Assembly: GCF_014650435.1 (NCBI RefSeq)
Contig: NZ_BMUY01000015.1
Coordinates: forward strand, 1 to 64,000
Direction of reading: 5' to 3'
DNA from: Streptomyces tendae
GTDB lineage: Bacteria; Actinomycetota; Actinomycetes; Streptomycetales; Streptomycetaceae
Length of the DNA stretch: 64,000 nucleotides
A program made the translations under genes and the position numbers. The notes beneath the pieces were generated by a model. It made no database searches and was not told where the DNA came from. It saw only the letters and a list, made by a program, of their open reading frames with translations. Below, one piece after another: positions 44,605 to 52,080 of this stretch (within the stretch, counting starts at the first letter, position 1; each line of letters starts with the position of its first letter).

Positions 44605-45230
44605 CGATCACTCGGTTGGTGCAGTGTCATGGCGGGGAGCCGGGGAAATCGCCGGTCATGCCCCGGCGCACGTCGTCCTCCCGTGCCCGGGGCCGCGGGA
44701 CGCGCCGCGGCCGGGATCCCCGAGTCGGCCGCGGCGCATCCTCCTTCGGCCGACGAGCGGCTCCCGGCGCCGGGACGATGGGTGTCGGCCGCCGGACCAT
44801 TTGGGTGTCGTCCCCGATGGCGGTGCAGGGGCCCGGCGTGTGACCGTGGACCGACGCCGCGCCCGGGGGGCTTTCCGGTTGCCGGGGCAGGGCGCGGGCA
44901 GGTCCGTCCCGCCCGTTCACGGGCGTCGCCGCGTTGTCCGTCCGTTCCGGGTGCGCCGTGCGCCCCGTGTGCCGGGGCGGTGTCCGGGGCACCGCCGCCC
45001 CGGGCCGACGCATTCGACCGTCCGCTGCCCGCCTGCCCGCCTGCCCGCCTGCCCGCCTGCCCGCCTGCCTGCCCGTCTGTCTGTACGCCGGACCGCCCGA
45101 GTGTCCGTCCGCACGACCGCCTGTCCGCCGACGCATCCCCGAACGACGACGCATCCCCGAAGAAGGAGAACCCGCATCCATCCCCGTCAAGTGAAGCCCT
45201 CCCGAACCTCCGCGCGGTCGAAGGCGGTGA
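44605..45230. other. Gene-poor GC-rich stretch before the antiporter
   Basis: No convincing gene in 626 bp; all open frames are mirror shadows with Arg/Pro/Cys-rich compositions. It contains the octamer repeat at 45025-45064 and a 14-bp direct repeat (GACGCATCCCCGAA at 45130 and 45148, spaced 18 bp) just before the antiporter ribosome site. The latter may be regulatory. Confidence 0.5.
45025..45064. repeat. Five perfect tandem copies of CTGCCCGC
   Basis: Copies at 45025, 45033, 45041, 45049 and 45057 are identical, then the array decays into CTGCCTGCCCGTCTGTCTG. Perfect 8-bp arrays like this can change copy number by slippage. The last copy ends about 170 bp upstream of the antiporter start. 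Confidence 0.85.
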
Positions 45231-45233
45231 CCC

Positions 45234-46562
45234 GTGGGACACGCTGACACCCTGCTCGCCATGGGCGGTGCCTTCGTCGCCGCCGCGTTCCTCGCCCGCC
45301 TCGGCGGGAGGATCGGACTTCCGACGATCCCGCTGTTCATGCTCGCCGGCATCCTGCTCGGCCCTCACACCCCGGGCTTCGTCCTGGTGGAGGACGCCCA
45401 CGACTTCGAGATGCTCTCCGCGCTCGGACTCGTGCTGCTGCTCTTCTACCTGGGTCTGGAGTTCCACCTCGACGACCTCAAGAGCGGCGGCAAACGGCTG
45501 CTCACCGCCGGGGGCATCTACCTGCTCCTGAACGTCGGCGCCGGACTCGGCTTCGGCTTCGTCCTCGGCTGGGGCGTGCGGGAGGCGTTGGTGCTGGCGG
45601 GTGTGCTCGGCATCTCCTCGTCCGCGATCGTCACCAAGATCCTCATCGACCTGGGCCGGATCGGCCGTCCGGAGACCCGGCTGATCCTCGGTGTCATCGT
45701 CGTGGAGGACATCTTCCTCGCGCTGTACCTGGCCGCCCTGCAGCCGGTGATCTCGGGCGCGCACGGTGTCGCCGAGATGGCACTCCAGGCCGGCAAGGCA
45801 TTCGGCTTCCTGCTGGTACTGGCCGCCGCGGCCCGCTACGGCACCCGGCTCGTGGGCCGCCTGATCGAGACGCGGGACAACGAACTGCTCGTCATCAGCT
45901 TCCTCGGCGCCGCGGTGCTCGTCGCCGGCGTCTCCGAAGTCCTGGGCGTCGCCGACGCCATCGGCGCCTTCATGGTCGGTCTCATCCTCGCCGGCACCCC
46001 CTCGGGGCCGCGGATCCGTGAACTGGTGCACCCGCTGCGCGACGCCTTCGCGGCCATCTTCTTCTTCGCCTTCGGACTCGCCATCGACCCCGGCGACCTC
46101 GCCTCCGTCGCCGGTCCGGTGGCCGCGGCGGCGGCACTGACCGTCGTCATGAACATCGTCGCCGGGCTGTGCGTCGCGAGGGTCTACCACTACGGTTCCG
46201 AACCGGCCGCGGAGATCGCCACCACCCTCGTCGCCCGTGGGGAGTTCGCGCTGATCCTGGCCGCCATGGCCGCCGGCGCCGGACTCGACGCCCGGCTCGC
46301 CCCCTTCATCGCCGGATACGTGCTCGTCCTCGCCGTCCTCGGCCCCGTGGTCGCCGGACGCGCCCACGTACTCGCCGCCGGGCTGCGCGCCGTCGGCGGA
46401 CTCCTGCCCGGGGGAAGGGCGTCGGCCGCCGTGCCGGGTGGCGAGACCCGCGCGGAGACGGAGGGGGACGGCCGCCCGGAGCCGGACCCGGTGCCGGTGT
46501 CGGCCCGCGCCGCCTCCGGGGGGCCGTCGTCCTCCCCGGAGCACACCGAGGCGGAGCGCTAG
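45234..46562 (+). CDS. CPA2-type cation:proton antiporter
   Basis: A 442-residue membrane protein with about 12 helices, of the CPA2/KefB-like family (GGRIGLPTIPLFMLAGILLGP, LLFYLGLEFHLDDL, LGISSSAIVTKILIDLG, FFFAFGLAIDPGDL). It exchanges K+ or Na+ for protons at the cytoplasmic membrane. No TrkA/RCK domain is attached, and no separate TrkA-C gene is upstream where Streptomyces often has one. The C-terminal tail is Ala/Pro/Gly-rich. GTG at 45234 has AAGGCGG upstream. Confidence 0.9.
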   Translation: MGHADTLLAMGGAFVAAAFLARLGGRIGLPTIPLFMLAGILLGPHTPGFVLVEDAHDFEMLSALGLVLLLFYLGLEFHLDDLKSGGKRLLTAGGIYLLLNVGAGLGFGFVLGWGVREALVLAGVLGISSSAIVTKILIDLGRIGRPETRLILGVIVVEDIFLALYLAALQPVISGAHGVAEMALQAGKAFGFLLVLAAAARYGTRLVGRLIETRDNELLVISFLGAAVLVAGVSEVLGVADAIGAFMVGLILAGTPSGPRIRELVHPLRDAFAAIFFFAFGLAIDPGDLASVAGPVAAAAALTVVMNIVAGLCVARVYHYGSEPAAEIATTLVARGEFALILAAMAAGAGLDARLAPFIAGYVLVLAVLGPVVAGRAHVLAAGLRAVGGLLPGGRASAAVPGGETRAETEGDGRPEPDPVPVSARAASGGPSSSPEHTEAER

Positions 46563-46584
46563 CCGGGGGACGGGAGGACCGCGG

Positions 46585-46660
46585 CCGGAGCACGCGTAGA
46601 CCGGAGTACGCGCAGACCAGAGCGCGCGAAGACCGGAGTACGCGATGACCGGACACTGGA
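46585..46660. repeat. 16-bp tandem repeat, four and a half units
   Basis: Units CCGGAGCACGCGTAGA, CCGGAGTACGCGCAGA, CCAGAGCGCGCGAAGA and CCGGAGTACGCGATGA start at exactly 46585, 46601, 46617 and 46633, with a partial one at 46649. The array begins 22 bp after the antiporter stop. Confidence 0.85.
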
Positions 46661-46851
46661 GGACGCGAGGTCCGGACGGCCGGCGGGCCGGGGCGGGCAA
46701 GTCGTACGGCGGTGGCTGCCCGGCGGTGCCCGTGGGTGGCCGGGCCTCGCCCCGGGCGGCACGGCGCCGAGGTTCCCGGTGGGACAATCTGCCCAGTGCC
46801 GTTGTCCGACGCCGTGGTCGGACGCGTCCGGGACCGGAAGGAGCCGTCAGC

Positions 46852-47295
46852 ATGATCGAGTGGGTGCCCCTGGGCAGCGGTGCCAGACCCGTTCCCCGGC
46901 CGGTCGCGGCTCCGCTTGTGTGGGCGGGTGCGTTCGGCGGCGCCCTCCTCCTGGTCGCTCTCCTCAACGGCATCGTGGGCGCGGGGCGTCCGGGACTCGC
47001 CCTGGTCGCGCTCTCCCTGCTCGCGGCCGTGCTCGGTCTCTGTGCCCGGTTCACGGCCGCACCGGGGACCGCCGTGCTGTGCTGGCTGTCCCTCAACGGC
47101 TTCGCCATACCGCCGGCCGGCACGCTCACCTGGGCCGGCCGGCGGGACGCGGTCTGGCTGGCCTGTCTGCTCGGCGCGGCCCTCGTCGGCACGGCGCTGG
47201 CCCGTCTGGTCCACGCGCGGGCCGCCTACCGTCGGCTGACCACGGCGACGGGACTCGACGCGCCGGAGCCGGGGACCGGTCCCGGCGACGTCTGA
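46852..47295 (+). CDS. Four-helix membrane protein, DUF4118/KdpD-like
   Basis: A 147-residue membrane protein with about four helices. Its arrangement, ending LSLNGFAIPPAGTLTWAG, looks like the DUF4118 membrane region found before kinase domains in KdpD, but no kinase domain is attached. ATG at 46852 has AAGGAG about 9 nt upstream, which supports this start over the longer open frame. Function unknown; perhaps an accessory of the adjacent antiporter. Confidence 0.75.
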   Translation: MIEWVPLGSGARPVPRPVAAPLVWAGAFGGALLLVALLNGIVGAGRPGLALVALSLLAAVLGLCARFTAAPGTAVLCWLSLNGFAIPPAGTLTWAGRRDAVWLACLLGAALVGTALARLVHARAAYRRLTTATGLDAPEPGTGPGDV

Positions 47296-47342
47296 GCAGC
47301 CGTCCGGCACGGCGAGGCGACCGGGCCCCGGGCACCGCGGCC

Positions 47343-47379
47343 GGGGAGGGCCGGACCGTGGACCGGACCGGCCCTCCCC
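47343..47379. terminator. Perfect 12-bp hairpin between convergent genes
   Basis: GGGGAGGGCCGG pairs with CCGGCCCTCCCC across 13 nt, 48 bp after the stop at 47295 and 63 bp before the protease stop at 47442. Confidence 0.7.
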
Positions 47380-47391
47380 ACCGTCGGCGCG

Positions 47392-47475
47392 TCAGGCCGT
47401 AGGCGGGTCGGGCCATACGCAGGGTCGGGCCATACGCAGGATCAGGCCGTGTGCAGAGTCAGGCCGTAGCGGTTC
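47392..47475. repeat. 17-bp tandem repeat crossing the protease stop codon
   Basis: Units starting TCRGGCC lie at 47392, 47408, 47425, 47442 and 47459, 16-17 bp apart, consensus TCGGGCCATACGCAGGG. The unit at 47442 contains the actual stop codon of the protease gene, and the last unit is inside its coding end. Confidence 0.8.
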
Positions 47476-48617
47476 AGGATCTCGTTGACCGGCTGGTACC
47501 AGGTCTCACCGCCGCTGGAGCAGTTGCCCCAGCCGCCCGAGGTGACGCCCTGCGCCTGGTCACCGCTGATGAAGGAGCCGCCGGAGTCGCCGCCTTCGGC
47601 GCACACACTGGTCTTGGTCAACTGGTGCACCACCGAGCCGTCGCTGTAGTTGACCGTCTCGTTGTGGGCGAGCACGGTGCCGCAGTGCCAGTGCGTGGTG
47701 GACCCGGAGCGGCAGATCGAGGCACCGACGGGCGCCACGTTCGAACCGCGCACGAGCTGGTCGGAGACCGTGCCCCAGCCGAGCACGACCGGCACCGTCC
47801 ACCAGCCGCTGCCCACGCTGACCCACGCGTAGTCGTTGTCGGGGAAGGACGAGCCCTGGAACGTGCCGATGTACGAGCGGTCCCAGCCGCTGACCCCGGC
47901 GCCGGCCCGGCCGCAGTGCCCGGCGGTGACGAAACCGCCGTGCACCGAGAAGCCGATGGAGCAGCGGACGTTGCCCGTGTAGTACGGGTCACCGCCGACG
48001 GTGCCCGCCGCGAAGGTCTGCGGGGCCGACGGCACCGTGCGCACCGTGACCGGCGCGGCCTCGCGGGCCTGCTTCAGGAAGCTCTGGACATCGTTGTCAG
48101 CACGCTCGGCCGCGACCACGTCGACGACGACCTTGTTGGTGGCCTGGTCGACGCGCCAGCTGCTCACTCCGGCCGGTGCGTCGAGCCGGTCGACGCGTGC
48201 CTTGGCCGCGTCGAGCTGCTGTGCGCTGTGCTCCACTGTGCGGACCTCCGCGCCGGTGGCGCGGACGGCGCGCAGGGTGGAGGGTGCGGCGTCCGAGGTG
48301 AGGGCCACCGTCAGCCGTCCGGCGTCCGCGTCGAACCACGAGCCGCCGAAGGCATTTCCGGCCGCCCGGCGCGCCGCGGGCTCGATGCCGGTGGCGTCGC
48401 GTTCGGCCGCGAGCCGGTCCTCGGCCTCGGCCCGGGTGAGACCGAAGTCCCGCTGCATGGCGTCCAGCAGACCGGCGGAGGCCGGCTGCTCGGAGGAGGA
48501 AGGGGAGTGGGTGGTGGGGGCTTCGGCCGCCGAGGCCGGCAGGGTGCCGACCGCGGTCAGGCTGCCGAGCACGAGGAGTCCGGCCAGGCCGAGGTGCCTG
48601 AGTCTGCTGCGTCTCAC
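47442..48617 (-). CDS. Secreted S1 (streptogrisin-type) serine protease precursor
   Basis: A 391-residue secreted protease with an N-terminal Sec signal (RHLGLAGLLVLGSLTAVGTLPASA), an alpha-lytic-type pro-region to about residue 200 (GGSWFDADAGRLTVALT), and a chymotrypsin-like domain. The triad is His234 (TAGHC), Asp262 (PDNDYAWV) and Ser345 (EGGDSGGSF). CRSGSTTHWHCG is typical for streptogrisins C/D. GTG at 48617. A LacI-type palindrome 64 bp upstream and 14-bp repeats further upstream may control it. Confidence 0.93.
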   Translation of the reverse strand: MRRSRLRHLGLAGLLVLGSLTAVGTLPASAAEAPTTHSPSSSEQPASAGLLDAMQRDFGLTRAEAEDRLAAERDATGIEPAARRAAGNAFGGSWFDADAGRLTVALTSDAAPSTLRAVRATGAEVRTVEHSAQQLDAAKARVDRLDAPAGVSSWRVDQATNKVVVDVVAAERADNDVQSFLKQAREAAPVTVRTVPSAPQTFAAGTVGGDPYYTGNVRCSIGFSVHGGFVTAGHCGRAGAGVSGWDRSYIGTFQGSSFPDNDYAWVSVGSGWWTVPVVLGWGTVSDQLVRGSNVAPVGASICRSGSTTHWHCGTVLAHNETVNYSDGSVVHQLTKTSVCAEGGDSGGSFISGDQAQGVTSGGWGNCSSGGETWYQPVNEILNRYGLTLHTA

Positions 48618-48681
48618 GGAGTTGCCCTTCGTCGTTCCAGCAAGGTGGGGGTGGAACAGATGGCATGGAACAACCGCGGTT

Positions 48682-48695
48682 TGAGAGCGCTCTCA
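48682..48695. promoter_or_regulatory. LacI-type palindrome TGAGAGCGCTCTCA
   Basis: A perfect 14-bp palindrome of the same GAGCGCTC core family as the CebR site at 39129, placed 64 bp upstream of the protease start. It may be a LacI-family operator tying the protease to carbon-source control. Confidence 0.6.
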
Positions 48696-48762
48696 TCGGG
48701 TCGCTTCGAGCTTAGCCAGCCACCCGTCATCAGGTCCATGCCAATGCACGGCCTTTCCCGCG

Positions 48763-48832
48763 GCCGACTCTCCGCAGCCGGCTCTCCGCGGCCGACCTTC
48801 TGCGCTCGACCTTCTGCGCTCGACCTTCTGCG
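48763..48832. repeat. 14-bp tandem repeat, five units
   Basis: Units at 48763, 48777, 48791, 48805 and 48819 with consensus SYCGACYTTCTGCG; the last two are identical. The array lies in the 331-bp divergent gap between the protease and the SRPBCC gene. Confidence 0.85.
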
Positions 48833-48948
48833 ACCGCTCGCCCGCGCCCGGTGAACCGTCCCGTGGGTTGGCCGGTCGTGTCCGGGGCACTCAGGCTGCG
48901 TCCTCGCAATGACGGCCGTACGACGGCCACCGGACGTGGGAGGCACGC

Positions 48949-49455
48949 GTGGCGGTTCGGCACAGGCTCATCCAGGCGACCCCGGAGGCGGTCTGGGACG
49001 TCCTCGCGGACGGCGACCTGTACGTGCAGTGGGTCGTGGGGCCCTCGGAGGTCACGCCCAGGGACGGGCAGTGGCCCCAGGTGGGCGCGACGATCGCGTA
49101 CGAGGTGCGGCTCGGGCCGCTGCGGCTCACCAACGAGTCGGTGGTCAGACGCTGCGTGCCCGGCTCCGAGCTGGAGCTGGAGGCGAAGGCGGGCAGGCTC
49201 GGCACGGCCCGCATCGCCGTCGAGCTGCGTCCCTGGGGCGAGCAGTGCCTGGTGATCGTGGACGAACACCCCCTGCGCGGTCCGGGAGGTCTGCTGCACA
49301 ACGTCGGCGTGGAGGCGCTGATCCAGGTGCGGCACCGGGCCATGCTCGCCAGGCTCGCGAACCTGTGCGAGTCCGAGGCCGGTGACCGGTGCCGTCCCGA
49401 CCCGCCCGACGCGGTGGGGTCCGTCGAGTACCGTCCGGGAACCGGCCGTGCCTGA
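48949..49455 (+). CDS. SRPBCC-fold protein preceding an FAD oxidoreductase
   Basis: A 168-residue START/SRPBCC-type lipid-binding-like protein (MAVRHRLIQATPEAVWDVLA, LRLTNESVVRRCVPGSELEL, LLHNVGVEALIQVRHRAM). GTG at 48949 has GGGAGG about 7 nt upstream. Its end overlaps the FAD oxidoreductase start by 8 nt, so the pair is translationally coupled; it may present a hydrophobic substrate to that enzyme. Confidence 0.88.
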   Translation: MAVRHRLIQATPEAVWDVLADGDLYVQWVVGPSEVTPRDGQWPQVGATIAYEVRLGPLRLTNESVVRRCVPGSELELEAKAGRLGTARIAVELRPWGEQCLVIVDEHPLRGPGGLLHNVGVEALIQVRHRAMLARLANLCESEAGDRCRPDPPDAVGSVEYRPGTGRA

Positions 49456-51067
49456 CGCGGTCGTGGTCGGGGCGGGACCCAACGGTCTGGTGGCGGCGAA
49501 CCTGTTGGCCGACGCCGGCTGGAGCGTGACGGTCCTGGAGGAGCAGCCCGAGCCGGGCGGCGCGGTGCGGCACGACGGCGAGGTCGCCCCCGGCTTCGTC
49601 AACGACCTGTTCAGCTCCTTCTACCCGCTCGCCGCCGCCTCCCCGGTACTCGGCGGACTGCGGCTGGACGAGCACGGGCTGCGCTGGGCGCACGCGCCCC
49701 ACGTACTGGCCCACCCGCTGACCGACGGGAGCTGCGCCGTCCTGGACCGCGACGTCGCGACCACCGCCGCCTCCCTGGACGCCTTCGCCCCGGGGGACGG
49801 CGCCGCCTGGGAGCGGCTGCACGAGGTGTGGGACCGCTACCGGGCCGACATCCTGGACGCCCTGTTCACGCCTTTCCCGCCGGTGCGCGCCGGTGCCCGG
49901 CTGGCCCTGCGGCTGCGCGGCGCGGGCGGACTCAGACTCGCCCGCACCCTCGTCCTGCCGGTGCGCCGCATGGGGGAGGAGGAGTTCCGGGGCGAGGGCG
50001 GCAGACTGCTCCTGGCCGGCAACGCCCTGCACGCCGACCTCGCGCCAGAGGCGGCCGGCAGCGGCGGCTTCGGCTGGCTGATGTCGATGCTCGGGCAGAC
50101 GTACGGCTTCCCCGTGCCGGTCGGCGGTTCCGGCGCCCTCACCGGGGCCCTGGTCCACCGGCTGCGCGCCCGGGGCGGCACCCTGCACTGCGGGCGGCGC
50201 GTCGAACGGGTCCTGGTCCGCGACCGGCGCGCCGTCGGCGTGCGCACCGCCGACGGCGAAATAGTCACCGCCCGCCGCGCCGTCCTCGCGGACGTCTCCG
50301 TCCCCGCCCTCTACGGCGGGCTCGTCGCCCCGGCGGACCTGCCCGACCAGGTCCTCGCCGACGTGCGGCGCTTCCAGTGGGACTTCGCCACCTTCAAGGT
50401 GGACTGGGCGCTGGACGGGCCCGTGCCCTGGAGTTGCGAGGACGCGGCGCGGGCCGGCACCGTGCACCTGTCCGACGGTCTCGACGAACTGACCCGGTTC
50501 GCCGCCCAGATCGCCATGCGGCAGGTACCCGACCGCCCCTTCTCGCTGTTCGGCCAGATGACCACCACGGACCCGACCCGCTCGCCGCGCGGCACCGAGT
50601 CCGCCTGGGCGTACACCCACGTGCCGCACGACGTCCGCGGGGACGCGGGCGAGGAGGGCATCACCGGCAGCTGGGACACCAGGGAGCGGGAACTGATGGC
50701 CGACCGGGTCGAACGCCAGGTGGAGCGCTTCGCACCAGGATTCCGCGCGCTGGTCCGGGCCCGCCGCGTGCTCGCCCCGCCGACGCTCCAGGCCATGGAC
50801 GCCAACCTGGAGGGCGGCGCCATCAACGGCGGCACCACCGCCATGCACCAGCAACTCGTCTTCCGCCCCGTGCCCGGCACCGGGCGGCCGGAGACACCCG
50901 TGACCGGTCTCTTCCTCGCCTCCGCGGGTGCCCACCCGGGAGGCGGGGTGCACGGCGCGCCCGGGGCCAACGCCGCGCGCGCCGCACTGCGCCAGCACCG
51001 GTTCGCGGGGCTCGCCCGGCTGCAGCGGACCCTGACACGGCGGGACCGGGCAGGTGACCGGCGGTGA
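49448..51067 (+). CDS. Phytoene-desaturase-like FAD oxidoreductase
   Basis: A 539-residue FAD/NAD(P)-binding oxidoreductase of the phytoene desaturase/PYROXD2 type: VVVGAGPNGLVAANLLADAG at residues 6-25, PVGGSGALTGALVHRL, FQWDFATFKVDWALDG, and the C-terminal ASAGAHPGGGVHGAPG flavin segment. It desaturates or isomerises a long hydrophobic substrate. GTG at 49448 overlaps the upstream SRPBCC gene by 8 nt. With the following SDR it forms a three-gene unit near, but not within, the crt operon. It is distinct from the crtI at 55440. Confidence 0.9.
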   Translation: MPDAVVVGAGPNGLVAANLLADAGWSVTVLEEQPEPGGAVRHDGEVAPGFVNDLFSSFYPLAAASPVLGGLRLDEHGLRWAHAPHVLAHPLTDGSCAVLDRDVATTAASLDAFAPGDGAAWERLHEVWDRYRADILDALFTPFPPVRAGARLALRLRGAGGLRLARTLVLPVRRMGEEEFRGEGGRLLLAGNALHADLAPEAAGSGGFGWLMSMLGQTYGFPVPVGGSGALTGALVHRLRARGGTLHCGRRVERVLVRDRRAVGVRTADGEIVTARRAVLADVSVPALYGGLVAPADLPDQVLADVRRFQWDFATFKVDWALDGPVPWSCEDAARAGTVHLSDGLDELTRFAAQIAMRQVPDRPFSLFGQMTTTDPTRSPRGTESAWAYTHVPHDVRGDAGEEGITGSWDTRERELMADRVERQVERFAPGFRALVRARRVLAPPTLQAMDANLEGGAINGGTTAMHQQLVFRPVPGTGRPETPVTGLFLASAGAHPGGGVHGAPGANAARAALRQHRFAGLARLQRTLTRRDRAGDRR

Positions 51068-51128
51068 GGCCCCGCGAAGCCCTCCAGCAGCCCCGGGGAA
51101 CAGCGGGACCCGAGGAAAGGGCAGACCG

Positions 51129-52019
51129 GTGACCGACAGCCCCCTGCAGAACCGCACCGTCGTGGTGACCGGCGCCGCGCGCGGACTCGGCGCCGCCCTG
51201 GCCCGCGCCTGCGCACGCCGCGGTGCCAGGCTCGCGCTGCTCGGCCTGGAGAAGCCGCGACTGGACGCCCTGGCGGCGGACCTGCCGACCCCCGCGCTCG
51301 CCGTCGAGACCGACGTCACCGACCCCGCCGCGCTGGCCGCCGCGGCCGCCGAGACGCGTCGGCGCCTCGGACGGCCGTCGGTCGTGGTGGCGAACGCCGG
51401 TGTCGCGCACGGCGGACCGTTCGCCGGCTCGGACCCCGCCGAGTGGCGCCGCGTCGTCGACGTGAACCTGACCGGCAGCGCCCACACGGCCCGCGCCTTC
51501 CTGCCGGACCTGCTCGACACCGCGGGCTACCACCTCCAGATCGCCTCGCTGGCCTCGCTCGGCGCCGCCCCGATGATGAGCGCCTACTGCGCCTCCAAGG
51601 CCGGCGTCGAGGCCTTCGCCCATTCGCTGCGGGCCGAGGTCGCCCACCGCGGCGTCGCCGTGGGCATCGCCTACCTCAACTGGATCGACACCGACATGAT
51701 CCGCGACGCCGACCGCTACCCGGTCCTGCGCGAACTGCGCGCCCACATGCCGCCCCCGGCCCGCCGCACCTTCCCGGCGGACGACGTCGCCGCCCGGCTG
51801 GTCCGCGCCGTGGAGCGCCGCCGTACCGCCGCGTACGTGCCGGGCTGGCTGCGCCTGGTCCAGGTGGGGCGCGCGTCTCTGCCGCCCGCGGTGCTGAGGC
51901 TCTCCCGCCGCGAGCTGTCCCGGATGGAGGCGGAGGACTCCCTGGGCCCCACCGGTCCGCTGGGCGCGGGCGGGCTCGCCGACCGCGCGGCGGAAACGCG
52001 GAGCAGCACGAGGGAGTAG
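51129..52019 (+). CDS. Short-chain dehydrogenase/reductase
   Basis: A 296-residue SDR: TGAARGLG at 14-21, NAG at 89-91, catalytic Ser140 or Ser143, Tyr153 and Lys157 (SAYCASKAGVEAF). A long C-terminal extension (about residue 235 on: ERRRTAAYVPGWLRLVQ, RRELSRMEAEDSLGP) resembles SDRs acting on lipophilic substrates. GTG at 51129 follows GAAAGGG. It is 61 bp after the FAD oxidoreductase stop and probably in the same operon. A 13-bp tandem repeat begins in its last codons. Confidence 0.9.
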   Translation: MTDSPLQNRTVVVTGAARGLGAALARACARRGARLALLGLEKPRLDALAADLPTPALAVETDVTDPAALAAAAAETRRRLGRPSVVVANAGVAHGGPFAGSDPAEWRRVVDVNLTGSAHTARAFLPDLLDTAGYHLQIASLASLGAAPMMSAYCASKAGVEAFAHSLRAEVAHRGVAVGIAYLNWIDTDMIRDADRYPVLRELRAHMPPPARRTFPADDVAARLVRAVERRRTAAYVPGWLRLVQVGRASLPPAVLRLSRRELSRMEAEDSLGPTGPLGAGGLADRAAETRSSTRE

Positions 52020-52043
52020 CACGAGGGAGCAGCATGAGGGAGT
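52005..52043. repeat. 13-bp tandem repeat, three units
   Basis: AGCACGAGGGAGT at 52005, AGCACGAGGGAGC at 52018 and AGCATGAGGGAGT at 52031. The first unit ends in the SDR stop codon (TAG at 52017-52019). Confidence 0.8.
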
Positions 52044-52080
52044 GGCGCGCGGGACGAGCCCCCGGGCGGCGCGGCCCGTG

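Noticed and set aside
44283..47192. 969-codon minus-strand frame opposite the antiporter
   Set aside because: It runs antisense through the CPA2 gene and repeat arrays, with no domain similarity or ribosome site.
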